A stretch of 64,000 nt of DNA from CAVRUD01 sp963849635 (GCA_963849635.1 CAWKIA010000018.1:186001-250000), one strand, 5' to 3'; positions 37,136 through 46,683 are shown, counted from the stretch's first letter. The notes: generated from the sequence alone by a model not told the origin. Numbers and translations are program-made.

Positions 37136-37687
37136 TCAGGTGCCGAGGCGGATGACCCCTCGGCCGACGACCCCGAGCACCACCGCGGTGATCGCAACGA
37201 GCGGCCAAGCGGGTGTCCCGCCTCCGGACGGCGCGAACCGGCCGGCGCCGGTGTCGGGCAGCGCCACCACGGCCACCTCCCCGCCGCCCTCGGACGTCCC
37301 GACGGCCGCGCCGGTGCCCTCGGCATCCGTGCCCCCCTCGGGCGCCGCCACCGGGGGCGCCCCGTCGCCCGGCGACTCCTCGACCGGTGGCGCCCCGTCG
37401 ATCGGCGGCGCCTCCTCGGTCGGCTGGGGCTCCGCTCCGGGCGCGCCGGCCGAGGGAGGGGTCCCGCCCGGAGCGGAGCCCCAGTGTTCCTCGCAGGCGC
37501 GGCCGTCGTGGTTCGCGTCCAGGCCGGCGAAGTCGTACGCGGCCGATCCCCCGCCGGCTTCGAAGTACGCCTGGGCCTCCGCTTGCGTGGCGAAGTCCGC
37601 GCAGCCGAGGTCCTGGGCGGCGCCGGGCAACGCCACGGCGGCAAATAGAAGGGCCACCCACACGGCGCCCACGAAAACTCGTCCCAT
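37136..37687 (-). CDS. Secreted Excalibur-domain protein with LPDTG sorting-like tail
   Basis: 183 residues. Signal peptide at about 1-24 (ALLFAAVALPGAAQ); Excalibur calcium-binding-type domain at about 27-66 with Cys29, Cys65 and the DANHDG loop at 57-62. A Pro/Gly/Glu-rich spacer to about 140 follows, then LPDTG at 143-147, a hydrophobic segment WPLVAITAVVLGVV at 161-174 and a short Arg-containing tail. The order LPXTG, membrane helix, basic tail is the sortase substrate arrangement, so the protein may be anchored at the cell surface. No sortase gene is in the window. The start has AGGGAG 5 bases upstream. Confidence 0.85.
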   Translation of the reverse strand: MGRVFVGAVWVALLFAAVALPGAAQDLGCADFATQAEAQAYFEAGGGSAAYDFAGLDANHDGRACEEHWGSAPGGTPPSAGAPGAEPQPTEEAPPIDGAPPVEESPGDGAPPVAAPEGGTDAEGTGAAVGTSEGGGEVAVVALPDTGAGRFAPSGGGTPAWPLVAITAVVLGVVGRGVIRLGT

Positions 37688-38040
37688 GGTTCTCCCTCCC
37701 CGGTGCGATCCAACGCGCCCCGCGGTTGGTGCGGCGCGCACCCCGCGAGCCCCGGCACTGAAGGACACGGCCGGGGCGCGGTCAATCCGGATCGCGGTCC
37801 GGGCACATGCCGCGCCAGCCCCAGGATCGGCCGCACGATCGCGCCAGCGCAGTTCAGTTCCGGCGTGGTGGCTTCGACCGTGTCGGGCGTGGCGATCTAT
37901 CCGGTGTGCCAGTCGGGTTCCCGCCCAATGACGAGGAGGTCGTTTCCCGCGATCGAGGCGCTGGTTCAGGAGCCCGCGATAGCGCGTGCCGCCATCCCGC
38001 ATCTCTGCCCGTCCGATGACCAGCCTCTCTGGAGACTCGA
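37688..38040. other. 353-bp GC-rich spacer
   Basis: Between the Excalibur gene and a doubtful small frame at 38041. Several overlapping open frames, none convincing by motif or ribosome site. No repeats or strong hairpins seen. Confidence 0.45.
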
Positions 38041-38256
38041 TCACTCAATCTCTTCGTCGATCGGCCGACCCGACGCGGCCGCTGCTTCTGGCAGGCGGAA
38101 CGTTGAATCCGCGATCCTGTCCCAGATCCGGGCGCGGGCGTCGTCCGGGGCGGCGGCAGCGGCGGACAGCGCGTGGAGGCGGAGGAGGAGTCCGTGGAGC
38201 GGGTCCGACGTCCCCTCCGCGCCAACGGTGGCGTCCCGCACGATTCTCAGCCACAA
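38041..38256 (-). CDS. Doubtful small hypothetical protein
   Basis: A 71-residue frame from TTG 38256 ending PIDEEIE. The sequence LLRLHALSAAAAAPDDARARIWDRIADS looks like a natural helix-rich protein, reminiscent of the short regulatory tails near anti-sigma genes, but no family is recognised and no ribosome site is seen. Island-like composition, where chance open frames are common. Confidence 0.3.
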   Translation of the reverse strand: MWLRIVRDATVGAEGTSDPLHGLLLRLHALSAAAAAPDDARARIWDRIADSTFRLPEAAAASGRPIDEEIE

Positions 38257-38409
38257 GAGACTTTCAAGTGCGCGGGCCTTGCGGGACCGGGGTGCACCAT
38301 CTAGGATGGGCGGGTACCACAGATTTGCCTTTCCGCCGGTAACTTTGTCGTCAGTCGGCCTCGTCCCTAAGCGCGGTTCCGCAGCGCCGTCTTTGATGGG
38401 AGGACCGTA

Positions 38410-39909
38410 ATGCCGCGATGGCGTGTTTCGCTTGCATTTGTCCAGCGACCAATGCTTCTGGCCGTCCTGCTCTTAGCCACACTCGTTTTGGTGGCCTGCG
38501 GCGACGACGATGACGAGCCAGACGCAACCAGTTCGTCGGACCAGGCCCCCGCGGCAACCCAGGCGCCCTCGGGCAGCGCCACCACCCAGCCGGCATCTCC
38601 AGCCGCTAGCCCAGTTGCCGCTGGAACTCCGGCAGCGCCACTGGCTGCTACTCCAATAGCAGCGGCCTCGCCTGCTGCGCCTCCATCAACTGAAGGTTCC
38701 CCATCTGCTAGTCCTTCGGCGGAGGAATCCGATGCCACACCGGTTGTAACCACTGCCACGGAAACTTCCGTAGCTTCCCCCGAGGCATCGCCGGAAACCA
38801 TCGTAGTCACTTCTGCCTCGGAGGCGGAGGCATCACCCGCGGTGATCGCGCCGCCAGCGCCGGCGGCAGCGAACACCCCTGAACCAACAGAGACGCCCGA
38901 ACCGACAGACACGCCCGAGCCGACAATACGGCGACGCCTGAGCCTACTGAAACACCGGTGCCGACGAACACAGCGACTCCAAATCCAACTGACACGCCGG
39001 AGCCGACATCGACGGCGACACCTCGGCCGACGAATACGCCTGTGCCGACTGAGACCCCTGAGCCGACTTTGACCGCAACGCCACGTCCGACCAACACACC
39101 CGCGCCGACATCTACTGCCACTCCGCGCCCGACGAACACTCCGGAGCCAACATCGACGGCGACTCCCAGACCGACGAACACTGCTGAGCCGACTGATACG
39201 GCAACGCCGGCGCCGACGATCACACCCCTGCCGACAAATACCGCAACTCCAGCGCCAACGAACACTCCCGAGCCACTCAACGCACTCCGCGCCCGACGAA
39301 CACCCGGAGCCGACATCAACGTCCACGCCGCGCCCAACAAACACACCGGAACCGACATCAACGGCAACGCCACGTCCGACTAACACCCCCGAGCCGACAT
39401 CGACGGCGACGCCACGCCCGACGAACACCGCTACGCCGGCGCCGACCGCAACCGCATCTCCGACCGCCACAGCAACGCTGGCTCCAACCGCCACGGCGAC
39501 AACAGCTCCAACTGCCACTCCGACGGCGGCGCCGACGGCTACCCCGACGGTGGCACCAACAGCGTCGCCAACGGTCGCGCCAACCTCCAGTCCGACAGTG
39601 GCGCCGACGGCAACGTCTACACCCGAACCCACCGCGACGGAGACTCCGGCGCCGACCAGCACGATCGTGCCCACGGCAACGATGGTTCCGCCGACCGTCG
39701 CACCGACAGCTACGGAGCGGGCAGCGGCGCCGACTTCGGCAGTCGTTCCTCCTCCGCCGGGCACTCCGGTAGCATCAGGGTGCACGCCAACGGCGACACC
39801 AGATACCGATGGCACACCGGCAAGTGCGAAAGCGACCGCAACGCCGTCGCCGACTCCTGAAGACGAGGATGCTCCGACGGCAACGCCTTCGCCCACGCCT
39901 GACTGCTAG
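38410..39909 (+). CDS. Thr/Pro/Ala-repeat lipoprotein (frameshifted)
   Basis: About 500 residues. ATG 38410 follows GGGAGGA. The N-terminus is a lipoprotein signal (basic start, hydrophobic LLAVLLLATLVLVA, then Cys in LVACGDD), so the mature protein should be lipid-anchored outside the membrane. The rest has almost no globular part: an Ala/Ser/Pro/Thr stretch followed by many copies of a unit like PTSTATPRPTNTPE and a final PTATPSPTPDC. Frame changes near 38930 and in 39280-39540 separate segments with the same repeat style. Such Thr/Pro stalks are typically O-glycosylated or structural. Function unknown. Confidence 0.75.
38950..39470 (+). repeat. 42-bp imperfect tandem repeats coding for Thr/Pro units
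   Basis: Repeated DNA units around CCGACGAACAC and CCGACATCGACGGC give the 14-residue unit PTSTATPRPTNTPE. Copies differ mostly at third positions. The repeat is inside the lipoprotein gene and is also a likely place for assembly slips. Confidence 0.75.
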
Positions 39910-39928
39910 CTTCTCCCATCAGCCCTAT

Positions 39929-39964
39929 ACTCCGTGCCGGACCAGCTTTGGACCGGCACGGAGT
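39929..39964 (+). terminator. Hairpin covering the ribosome site of the HMG-CoA lyase gene
   Basis: ACTCCGTGCCGGACC (39929-39943) pairs with GGACCGGCACGGAGT (39950-39964) at 14 of 15 positions, with loop AGCTTT. No T-run. It could end the lipoprotein transcript. It also contains the GGAG that serves the downstream GTG at 39970, so it could limit translation of that gene. Confidence 0.6.
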
Positions 39965-39969
39965 ACTCT

Positions 39970-40887
39970 GTGAGCACCAACGACAACGCCGATCGACGTA
40001 GGTTGGAACCGGTAGGTACTGCTTCCGAATTCATTCATGTGGTTGAAGTCGGACCACGGGATGGATTGCAGAACGAAGCGACGCCGGTCCCGACGGCTGA
40101 CAAGATCGCATTCGTGAACGCCTTGTCAGGGGCGGGTCTGCCCACGGTTGAAGTCACGAGCTTCGTCAATCCTGCCGCAGTGCCGCAGCTTGCGGACGCG
40201 AACGACGTCCTCGCCGGCATCGACCGTAAGCCCGGTGTGCGCTATCTGGTCCTCGTTCCCAACGAGCGTGGACTTGACCGATCCATCCAGGCCGGAGCGG
40301 ACTCCATCGCCGTGTTCGCGGCGGCAACGGAAGGCTTCAGCCGGGCAAACCTCCGCGCCTCGCTTGATGACGCGTTCATCAGGTTTGAATCCGTTGCGCG
40401 CAGAGCGACCGATCTCGGCATCTACGTTCGTGGATACGTCTCGGTTGCACTGACCTGCCCGTTCGATGGGCCGGTCGAGCCTGAGACTGCGGCCAAGGTC
40501 GCCCAACGACTGTTCGACATTGGCTGCAGCGAAGTCGCGCTCGCGGACACGATTGGAACTGCCAGTCCTGGGCAGGTCGAGGAGCTACTTTCAAGTGCCC
40601 TCAGGACGATGCCGGCCAATCGCCTGGCACTCCACCTACACGACACGAGCGGTCAAGCGCTGTCGAACGTCGAAGTGGGGCTTGCGGCGGGCATACGGAC
40701 ATTCGACGCGGCGGCTGGGGGACTGGGAGGATGTCCGTTCGCCCCGGGTGCCCCTGGAAATCTCAGTACAGAGTCGCTCATCGATTTTCTCCACGGCGCG
40801 GGCTATGCCACTGGAGTCGATGTCAGCAAAGTGCGATCGGCGGCAGTGCGAATCAAGCGCCTGCTCGGTTACGCCGGCGTGGCTTGA
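39970..40887 (+). CDS. mvaB: Hydroxymethylglutaryl-CoA lyase
   Basis: Cleaves HMG-CoA to acetyl-CoA and acetoacetate, in leucine breakdown. 305 residues. VVEVGPRDGLQNEATPVPTADKI is the N-terminal catalytic Arg/Asp motif, EVTSFVNPAAVPQLADA follows, the metal-site HLHDTSGQ is near residue 225, and the Cys-containing GGLGGCPFAPGAPGNLSTE is the HMG-CoA lyase signature. GTG 39970 has GGAG 7 bases upstream; an earlier in-frame GTG 39934 lies in the hairpin. No other leucine-degradation gene is near. Confidence 0.94.
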   Translation: MSTNDNADRRRLEPVGTASEFIHVVEVGPRDGLQNEATPVPTADKIAFVNALSGAGLPTVEVTSFVNPAAVPQLADANDVLAGIDRKPGVRYLVLVPNERGLDRSIQAGADSIAVFAAATEGFSRANLRASLDDAFIRFESVARRATDLGIYVRGYVSVALTCPFDGPVEPETAAKVAQRLFDIGCSEVALADTIGTASPGQVEELLSSALRTMPANRLALHLHDTSGQALSNVEVGLAAGIRTFDAAAGGLGGCPFAPGAPGNLSTESLIDFLHGAGYATGVDVSKVRSAAVRIKRLLGYAGVA

Positions 40888-40914
40888 CTCCCGGCTGATT
40901 GGGAACGCGGATGG

Positions 40915-41696
40915 ATGCAATCCCACCCAAGACTGGTGGAATCAGTGGGCTATTGGATCGTCGTCATCCTCATCGCGCTAGGCGGTATTCTGGTGCTGCT
41001 CGCCGCCTCATCGGTCAGAACCGATGACGGCGGATCAAGTGCCGCCCATCATCACAGCACGATCTCAAAAATCATCAGCACCCCAGCCACGACTTCCGTC
41101 GGAAGTCGCTCCTCAGATACCCGTTGTTCTCTTCATTCCTCGATCGTGGACCCAGCATTGGCGTTTTGAGATCACGCCTGAGTTCAAGGGCACTTCAACG
41201 TCCTTAACGATGGTTGAGAGCTCGATGATTGCCGAACTGGCCGCATCGATCGAGTCCAACACGAACGACCTTGGCGACTCTGTCGTCACGATCCTCTCTG
41301 TCGCAGACGACTACCTGGCCGGACATCCGCTCGATTTCGTTCTCGATCAGCTCGACCGCCTACTCGAACGACTGAGCGACCTGCCCGCGATGGCGGTCGT
41401 CGGCTCGATACCAGACGTCGTGCCAGCGCTTGACGACTACATGACCGGCGTCTCGATCTCATCGCTTTCCACCACGATTGCGGTCTGGAATCAGGCCATC
41501 GCGGATCTCGCCGGCTCATATTCCGCAGAGTACGTCGACTTGAGCACAGTGCCAGTCGAATTGCTTTCAACGGATGGAGGAGATCGCCAATCAGATGGTG
41601 TCCGTCTGCCCAGATTTAAGCGAGCTAACGGTCGCCCTGGCGCCAGCAATTTGCCGGGCTGCTGATAGGGTTCGGTCGTTTCGAGCCAATTCTTGA
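40915..41696 (+). CDS. Membrane-anchored SGNH-hydrolase-like protein, degenerate (frameshifted)
   Basis: The N-terminus has one membrane helix (YWIVVILIALGGILVLLAA), then after a frame change near 41040-41090 an extracellular part of about 210 residues. It follows the SGNH layout: a Leu-rich helix (FVLDQLDRLLERL), MAVVGSIPDV, and TTIAVWNQAIADLAGSYSAEYVDLS, ending in DGV-R-PDLSE in place of the catalytic D-x-x-H region (second frameshift near 41605). The GDS block and the G-x-N-D block are not recognisable (VADDYLAG occurs instead), so hydrolase activity is doubtful. Start is uncertain. No family assignment beyond this resemblance. Confidence 0.5.
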
Positions 41697-41753
41697 TAGC
41701 ATGAGCCGGTTTGAACTTTTGCTGATTCAACGTTGACCGGTCCTGGAGATTGC

Positions 41754-42810
41754 ATGGACGAGCACAACCTCTCGTTTCTAAAACGCCTGCTGGATGCTCC
41801 TGGACCGTCTGGGTACGAACAGGCTCCAGCCAGGGTGTGGCGGACTGAAGCCGAAACCTTCGCCGATGAGGTCTGGGGCGATGTCCTCGGCAACTCGTTC
41901 GCCCGCCTCAAGTCCGATGGCGCACCGCGGGTCGTGATCGAGGGCCACATCGATGAGATTGGCTTTCTCATCACCCACATTGATGAAAAGGGCTATATCT
42001 GGTTCGACGGCATAGGAGGTTGGGACGACGCGGTCGTTGTCGGCCAACGGATGCGCATTGCCGGCCGTAATGGAGACGTGCGTGGCGTCGTTGGGCGCAA
42101 AGCCGCTCATCTCATCCGGACGGGACGACAAGAAAGACATCGAGCTGCGCGATCTCTGGATCGACATTGGGGCGAAAGATCGGAACGACGCCCGGCAGAG
42201 GGTTGAGGTCGGCGACCCGATCGTAGTCGACGCCAACTTCATCAGCCTCACAGATGACCTCTGCGTCTCCCGGAGCATGGACAACAGGGTTGGCGCCTAC
42301 GTCGCCCTCGAAGCAGTGCGATTGCTCTCGCAGGATCGACCAAAGGCTGACATCTACGCCATGGCCCCCACACAGGAAGAGACGTCATTTGCCGGCGCGT
42401 CTACGGGTTCGTTCCAGGTGGCACCACTGGTGGCAATCGCGATCGATGTGACCCACGCCACCGACTATCCGGAAGCAAACAAGAAGTCCGATGGCGAAGT
42501 GCGGCTGGGCGGAGGACCGGTCCTCTCCCGCGGCGCCTCAGTCAATCAGAAGGTTTTTGAGGGACTGCGCGCGGCCGGGGAGCGACTGGGTCTTGATTGC
42601 CCGGTTCAGGGTTCCGGCCGGTACAGCGGCACCGATGCGGATGCGATGATCCGCTCTGGCGTCGGCATTGCCACCGGCATCGTGTCGATCCCCAATCGCT
42701 ATATGCACTCTCCCAATGAAGTCGTGAGCCTGAGCGATCTGACGAATGCGGCCCGGCTGATCGCCGGGTTCGTCCGGACTATTGATGAAAACTCCGACTT
42801 TCGTCTCTAA
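41754..42810 (+). CDS. M42-family metallopeptidase (glutamyl aminopeptidase-like, frameshifted)
   Basis: Cytosolic tetrahedral aminopeptidase type, two metals. The N-terminus LLDAPGPSGYEQAPARVWR is typical of M42. EGHIDEIGFLITHI holds the first metal His-x-Asp, DNRVGAYVALEAV the bridging Asp, APTQEETSFAGA the catalytic and metal Glu pair, and AIDVTHATDYPEA another metal Asp. The C-terminal RYMHSPNEVVSLSD carries the last metal His. The frame breaks near 42100. About 352 residues. ATG 41754 has TGGAGAT upstream. Convergent with mutM, one base apart. Confidence 0.9.
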
Positions 42811-42811
42811 G

Positions 42812-43704
42812 TCATGACCCGTCACGTTGCGGGTCAATTGAATTCGGAACAGGCTGGCAGTTCGGGCAGTAATAGGTGCCACGCCCTCCGACCCTTGTCT
42901 TGACGATCGGGGTGGAGCAGATCGAACACGGTTGGTCCTCGAGCGCATGAACCGCTGGAAACCCATCGATTGGGTAAGCGCGAGAGTGGATGATCTTCGC
43001 CCCACCTTGGGCGATGCCTTGCTCCAACGCCCATGTGATCGCCGGATGAAGACGGGAGATTTCCCCTCGGGTCACGTCCTTCGCCGGTTGCGCTGGATGG
43101 ATCTTCGCCGCGTGGAGTGCCTCATCGACATAGATGTTGCCTAACCCCGCCAGGACCCCCTGATCGAGCAGGGCCTGCTTGATCGGGATCGATCGCCGCC
43201 CCAGCCGGGCAGGCGAGATCATCGATTGAAATGCCGCCGGGGCCGACAGCCTCAGGGCCGAAGGCGAACACGTCCAGCGCGGCCGCGACATCCACAGTCG
43301 GCAGCAGCCGAATCCAGCCGAACTGTCTGATATCGCTGTAATAAGCTGTTGTTCTATCGTCGAAGATGAGTGTCCAGTGCGTCGCTTTGTGTGGATACTC
43401 CGCCTTCTGGTTTCGGCACCGGGTGTCCCGCGACCTCTCGCTCACCGTTCGGAAGAACGATCGCCAGCTGACCCGCCAATTTGAAGTGGATCATCAAGCT
43501 GATGTCGCCCGATAAATCGACCACCAAGACCTTGGCCCGGCGACGGGCAGCTAAGACTGATTGTCCGACAATCGGTTCAAGTGATGGCATTGGAGAGTCA
43601 CGCACCAGCTTGGCGAGTGTCAATTCTTGACTGACGATTCTCTTTCCGACGAGATGCCGCTCGACCAATCGGCGCATCGTTTCAACTTCAGGAAGCTCCG
43701 GCAC
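42812..43704 (-). CDS. mutM: Formamidopyrimidine-DNA glycosylase (frameshifted)
   Basis: Removes 8-oxoguanine and cleaves the DNA backbone. MPELPEVETMRRLVERHL is the invariant start with the catalytic Pro1 and Glu2. The middle segment has DDRTTAYYSDIRQFGW; the helix-two-turn-helix region reads LLDQGVLAGLGNIYVDEALHAAKIHP. The C-terminal zinc finger has CSIC...YYCPNCQ. Frame changes lie near 43370-43400 and near 43185-43215, joining consecutive parts. About 297 residues. Confidence 0.93.
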
Positions 43705-43746
43705 CCGCCCACGTCCTCTCTCGCCATCCAGGTAATGTCACGCACA

Positions 43747-43800
43747 AAGTGCCGGAGCCGCACTCTGGATCTTCCTTTCCAGGGCGCGGCTCCGGCACTT
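43747..43800. terminator. Hairpin between mutM and the preceding minus-strand gene
   Basis: Perfect 15-bp inverted repeat AAGTGCCGGAGCCGC (43747-43761) with its complement (43786-43800), and an inner CTGGA/TCCAG pair. On the minus strand it follows the stop at 43848 and is trailed by TTTG, so it may terminate that gene before mutM. Confidence 0.65.
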
Positions 43801-43847
43801 ATGCTTCACCGAACACGTTAGATTCGGAGATGATACGATCCGAGGAC

Positions 43848-44560
43848 CTACGATTCGCCGACCGGCCAGTCCCGGCCGCGCATCCATCGTGCCGCTTCCC
43901 GGGCAATGTCTAGCCCCACCGCTTCGTCTCGACAGGCGTGAATCACCCGGGCCATGACATCCCAGACCGCAATATCGGATCGACGGTGGCGCGCCTCATA
44001 CAGCGTCTGGCGCGGTCCAAGAAGTCGTCCATCGGCCGCATGGGCAACCCGCCAGTGGTCGCCTTCCCACGTCAACGTGACATCGGCACGACCGTATTTC
44101 CAGGTGAAGACGTGGTCGTCTCCTCCCTCACGCGTCGCCCCCAAGAAACTGCCTCCAATGGGCCTGCCGAGCTTACTGTACGGCTGCCGGTCGCCGGTCC
44201 ACCAAGCCCACGATGTCAATCGTTCCGCCATTTCCGCCCCCGTCACCCCAACGCACAGCAAATAGCCCTCGGCCGAGGACCGCCAATCCGCCTGGGCCGC
44301 GTTCATGGACTCTGGTCCGCTCACGTGACGCCGAATGAGATACTCGGTGTCCCCGACAGGAAGACCAATGCCGACCTGCCGGGGCAAACAGCGAAGCTGG
44401 ACGCCAGCACGCCCGGCGCCTCACTGCATACGAGGATCACGTTGCCGACGTCCAAACCAGACGGGCTTCGATTGTCCCCCCACAGAACAAACGAAACCAA
44501 AGCGACGCCTTGCCCCGGTGCGAGTACAACCAGGGTGTGTTCCAAATCCTGTCGTCTCAT
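43848..44560 (-). CDS. Hypothetical protein (one frameshift)
   Basis: About 237 residues in two frames. The N-terminal piece starts MRRQDLEHTLVVLAPGQGVALVSFVLWGDN. The C-terminal piece, in frame from about 44390, reads VGIGLPVGDTEYLIRRHVSG and then a globular Trp-rich part (DWRSSAEGYLLCV, DHVFTWKYGRADVTLTWEGD), ending ARWMRGRDWPVGES. No family recognised. Both pieces have the codon bias of the area. No clear ribosome site at ATG 44560, so the N-terminus is uncertain. Upstream of mutM on the same strand, separated by a hairpin. Confidence 0.5.
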
Positions 44561-44906
44561 CGACCAGTGCCGATCGACGGATCGGCGCGAATGGAGCCAG
44601 CTCGGCGTCGCCTCTTCGAAGCGACTCTTGCGGGTCCGGCCAGTTTAGCGCAAGAGCAAACGGGTGGCCAGTACTGGTCTCCTTAGCATCGAAACGCCAT
44701 AGTGGTGGAAAAACACTTGAGAAATCGCGGATTCTGCGCAAAATCGGCGCAAATGCGCCACCTTACAACACCGCGGTAATCTTCCGCGCTGACATGTAAA
44801 TGTCGCCTTGCTGCAGTCCTCGGGGAGTGCAGTTGCAGATTCCGTTAAGATGTCTTTACTACAATCGAACCGTATGAGATTGCTTGGAAGAAGGACACTC
44901 GGTCCC
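44561..44906. other. Divergent intergenic region
   Basis: About 346 bases between the minus-strand hypothetical gene and the DUF2085 gene. It is more AT-rich than its surroundings around 44690-44870, as expected for promoters, but no clear -35/-10 pair or operator was found. In-frame ATG 44874 could extend the DUF2085 gene by 11 codons. Confidence 0.45.
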
Positions 44907-45740
44907 ATGAAGGCGCTCGACGTACTTCCAACATCCTGGAGATCCCAGTTGCCGGGGCAGTATGCCGGGTATCTCCTGCCGCTGGTTTGCGTCGCCGCCG
45001 CGGGAATCTTTTTGATGATCCCGGGTGCTATCGACGAGAAAATTCAGCAAGCGCTACACGGGCTGTGCGCGCAGCGCCCAAGTCACTCCTACTGGCTGGG
45101 CGACGCCCGGCTGCCCTTCGATGCCCGCATGACCGGGATCTACGGTGGAAGCTCGATAGCGCTCGCGGTTCTCACCCTGCGGGGGCGGCTCCACGCGTTC
45201 GCGAGGCCGAACTGGCCCGTTGTCGCCGTACTCGCTGGGTTTGTAATCGCCATGGCGGTTGACGGCGCGAACTCGCTCCTGCTGGACATGGGCGTCTGGT
45301 ACCCGTATCAGCCGCGAAACGAGGTCCGGCTTATCACGGGATTGCTGACCGGGGTAACTCTGGCGGTGACGCTGTGCTTTCTGATCAGCGCGACATTCTG
45401 GCGGACTGGACGGCGGGACCTCGCGATCGTCGAGAACCTCAATGAAGTCGTATCTCTTGTCTTGCTTACCGTCCCGTTTGGACTCATCGTTTCGACTGGA
45501 CCTGGTTGGCTATACGCTCCACTCGCTCTGTATCTCCTCAGCAGCGCCGTTATGGTGATCACCATCCTTGCCATGGTGATGGTCACGATCGCCACCCGGC
45601 GAGATGGCTCCTATCGCAGTCTCGTGGAGCTTGGCGTTCCCGCCTCCGTGGCAGTTGTTCTGGCGATCATTGCGATGGGAGCGATCGCCGGGGGCAGGTA
45701 CTGGCTGGAACACACCTTCGGCGTACCGCCACTCGAGTAG
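44907..45740 (+). CDS. DUF2085 family membrane protein
   Basis: A 277-residue integral membrane protein with about six helices. The signature LHGLCAQRPSHSYWLGDARLPFDARMTGIYGG is the DUF2085 core, in which C-x-Q-R-P and the R-x-T-G-I-Y-x-G segment are conserved. Usual members have further Cys residues near the Arg; here the place reads PFDARMTG. No function is established for the family. ATG 44907 has AGAAGG 12 bases upstream, and 44874 is an alternative start. Confidence 0.82.
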   Translation: MKALDVLPTSWRSQLPGQYAGYLLPLVCVAAAGIFLMIPGAIDEKIQQALHGLCAQRPSHSYWLGDARLPFDARMTGIYGGSSIALAVLTLRGRLHAFARPNWPVVAVLAGFVIAMAVDGANSLLLDMGVWYPYQPRNEVRLITGLLTGVTLAVTLCFLISATFWRTGRRDLAIVENLNEVVSLVLLTVPFGLIVSTGPGWLYAPLALYLLSSAVMVITILAMVMVTIATRRDGSYRSLVELGVPASVAVVLAIIAMGAIAGGRYWLEHTFGVPPLE

Positions 45741-45798
45741 ACCGGACTTGCAATCGTTAGTCCCTCGGATTGATGAGATACGTGTGACTACGTGCGTT

Positions 45799-45827
45799 TT
45801 GCAGTCATAATTGGGTGCTGTGCTAAA
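45799..45827 (+). promoter_or_regulatory. Possible promoter of the NERD-holB-ricT cluster
   Basis: TTGCAG at 45799, a 17-base spacer and GCTAAA at 45822, about 80 bases before the NERD gene. Weak match, reported because it is the best candidate in this spacer. Confidence 0.3.
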
Positions 45828-45906
45828 CTTCGAACGCCCTGTCGCCAGGCTGTCTTGCCCTCAGCGTCCCTGGTGCGTCGTGTCCGCAGCCTAGTGGTAA
45901 ACAGAG

Positions 45907-46683
45907 ATGCGCATCGTTCGCAATGTCGGTTATGTCCAGCGCCGCAAGAGGTTCGCCCGGCTATCGGCGCTCGTCGGATTTCTGCTCTTGTCCGGAACGT
46001 TTTTCGTCGCCTTGCGGCCTGGGCTGCTCCTGTTTGCCTATGCCCTCCTGTTCGGCGGTTTCATCCTGTTCAATATGGGCATGCAACAGGTCGGCAAGTG
46101 GTCGCGAACGCCCCGAAATGACCAGATGATCGACACGCAACTATCTGGGCTGAGCGAGCGTTACACGCTGATCCATTACGCCCAAGTCGGCAAGCGGGTA
46201 GTCGAGCATATGCTGGTCCATCCTGGCGGAATTGTCGTGATGACCGCCAAGGAGTTACCGGGCGAGATCACTGGCAAGAACGGCCGCTGGCGGAAGGGTG
46301 GAGGCGGTCTGCGCCGTATTTTCGGCTTCAGTGGGCCGCAGCTTGGGCAGCCGTCCGCCGAAACCCAACAGAGTATCTCAGCGGTTGAGGCCGCGCTGGC
46401 CGAAGCCCAACTCGAGGTCGACGTTACTGGCGCCATCATCTTCCTGAACCCTCGCGCTGAGCTTGACGTGACCGATCCTGATTTTCCCGCTATCTATGGC
46501 GAGGAGTTACCGCAATTCGTTCGCGACCTGCCGGAAGACGAATCTCTGCGTGCGGCGGACCGGCAGGCGCTCGTTGACCTTCTTTCCACAGGTGAACAGC
46601 TAGAAACCACGGGTGGGACGCCGACCAAGCGCCGTCCCGTGCGGAAGCGCCCCGTCCGGAAAAAGGCCGAAAAGGCCGCCTGA
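45907..46683 (+). CDS. NERD-domain membrane protein
   Basis: 258 residues. Two membrane helices at about 18-60 are followed by a nuclease-related (NERD) domain: HYAQVGKRVVEHMLVHPGGIVVMTAKELPGEIT fits the family's beta-strand pattern ending in a Lys, and GAIIFLNPRAELDV follows. NERD proteins are suspected nucleases from restriction-endonuclease-like folds, but activity is mostly untested. The C-terminus is Lys/Arg-rich (KRRPVRKRPVRKK). holB starts 10 bases later, so the three genes form an operon. Confidence 0.72.
   Translation: MRIVRNVGYVQRRKRFARLSALVGFLLLSGTFFVALRPGLLLFAYALLFGGFILFNMGMQQVGKWSRTPRNDQMIDTQLSGLSERYTLIHYAQVGKRVVEHMLVHPGGIVVMTAKELPGEITGKNGRWRKGGGGLRRIFGFSGPQLGQPSAETQQSISAVEAALAEAQLEVDVTGAIIFLNPRAELDVTDPDFPAIYGEELPQFVRDLPEDESLRAADRQALVDLLSTGEQLETTGGTPTKRRPVRKRPVRKKAEKAA

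Noticed and set aside
38950..39470. Direct repeats suggesting a CRISPR array
   Set aside because: Units are contiguous and imperfect, without unique spacers, and translate into Thr/Pro units of the lipoprotein.
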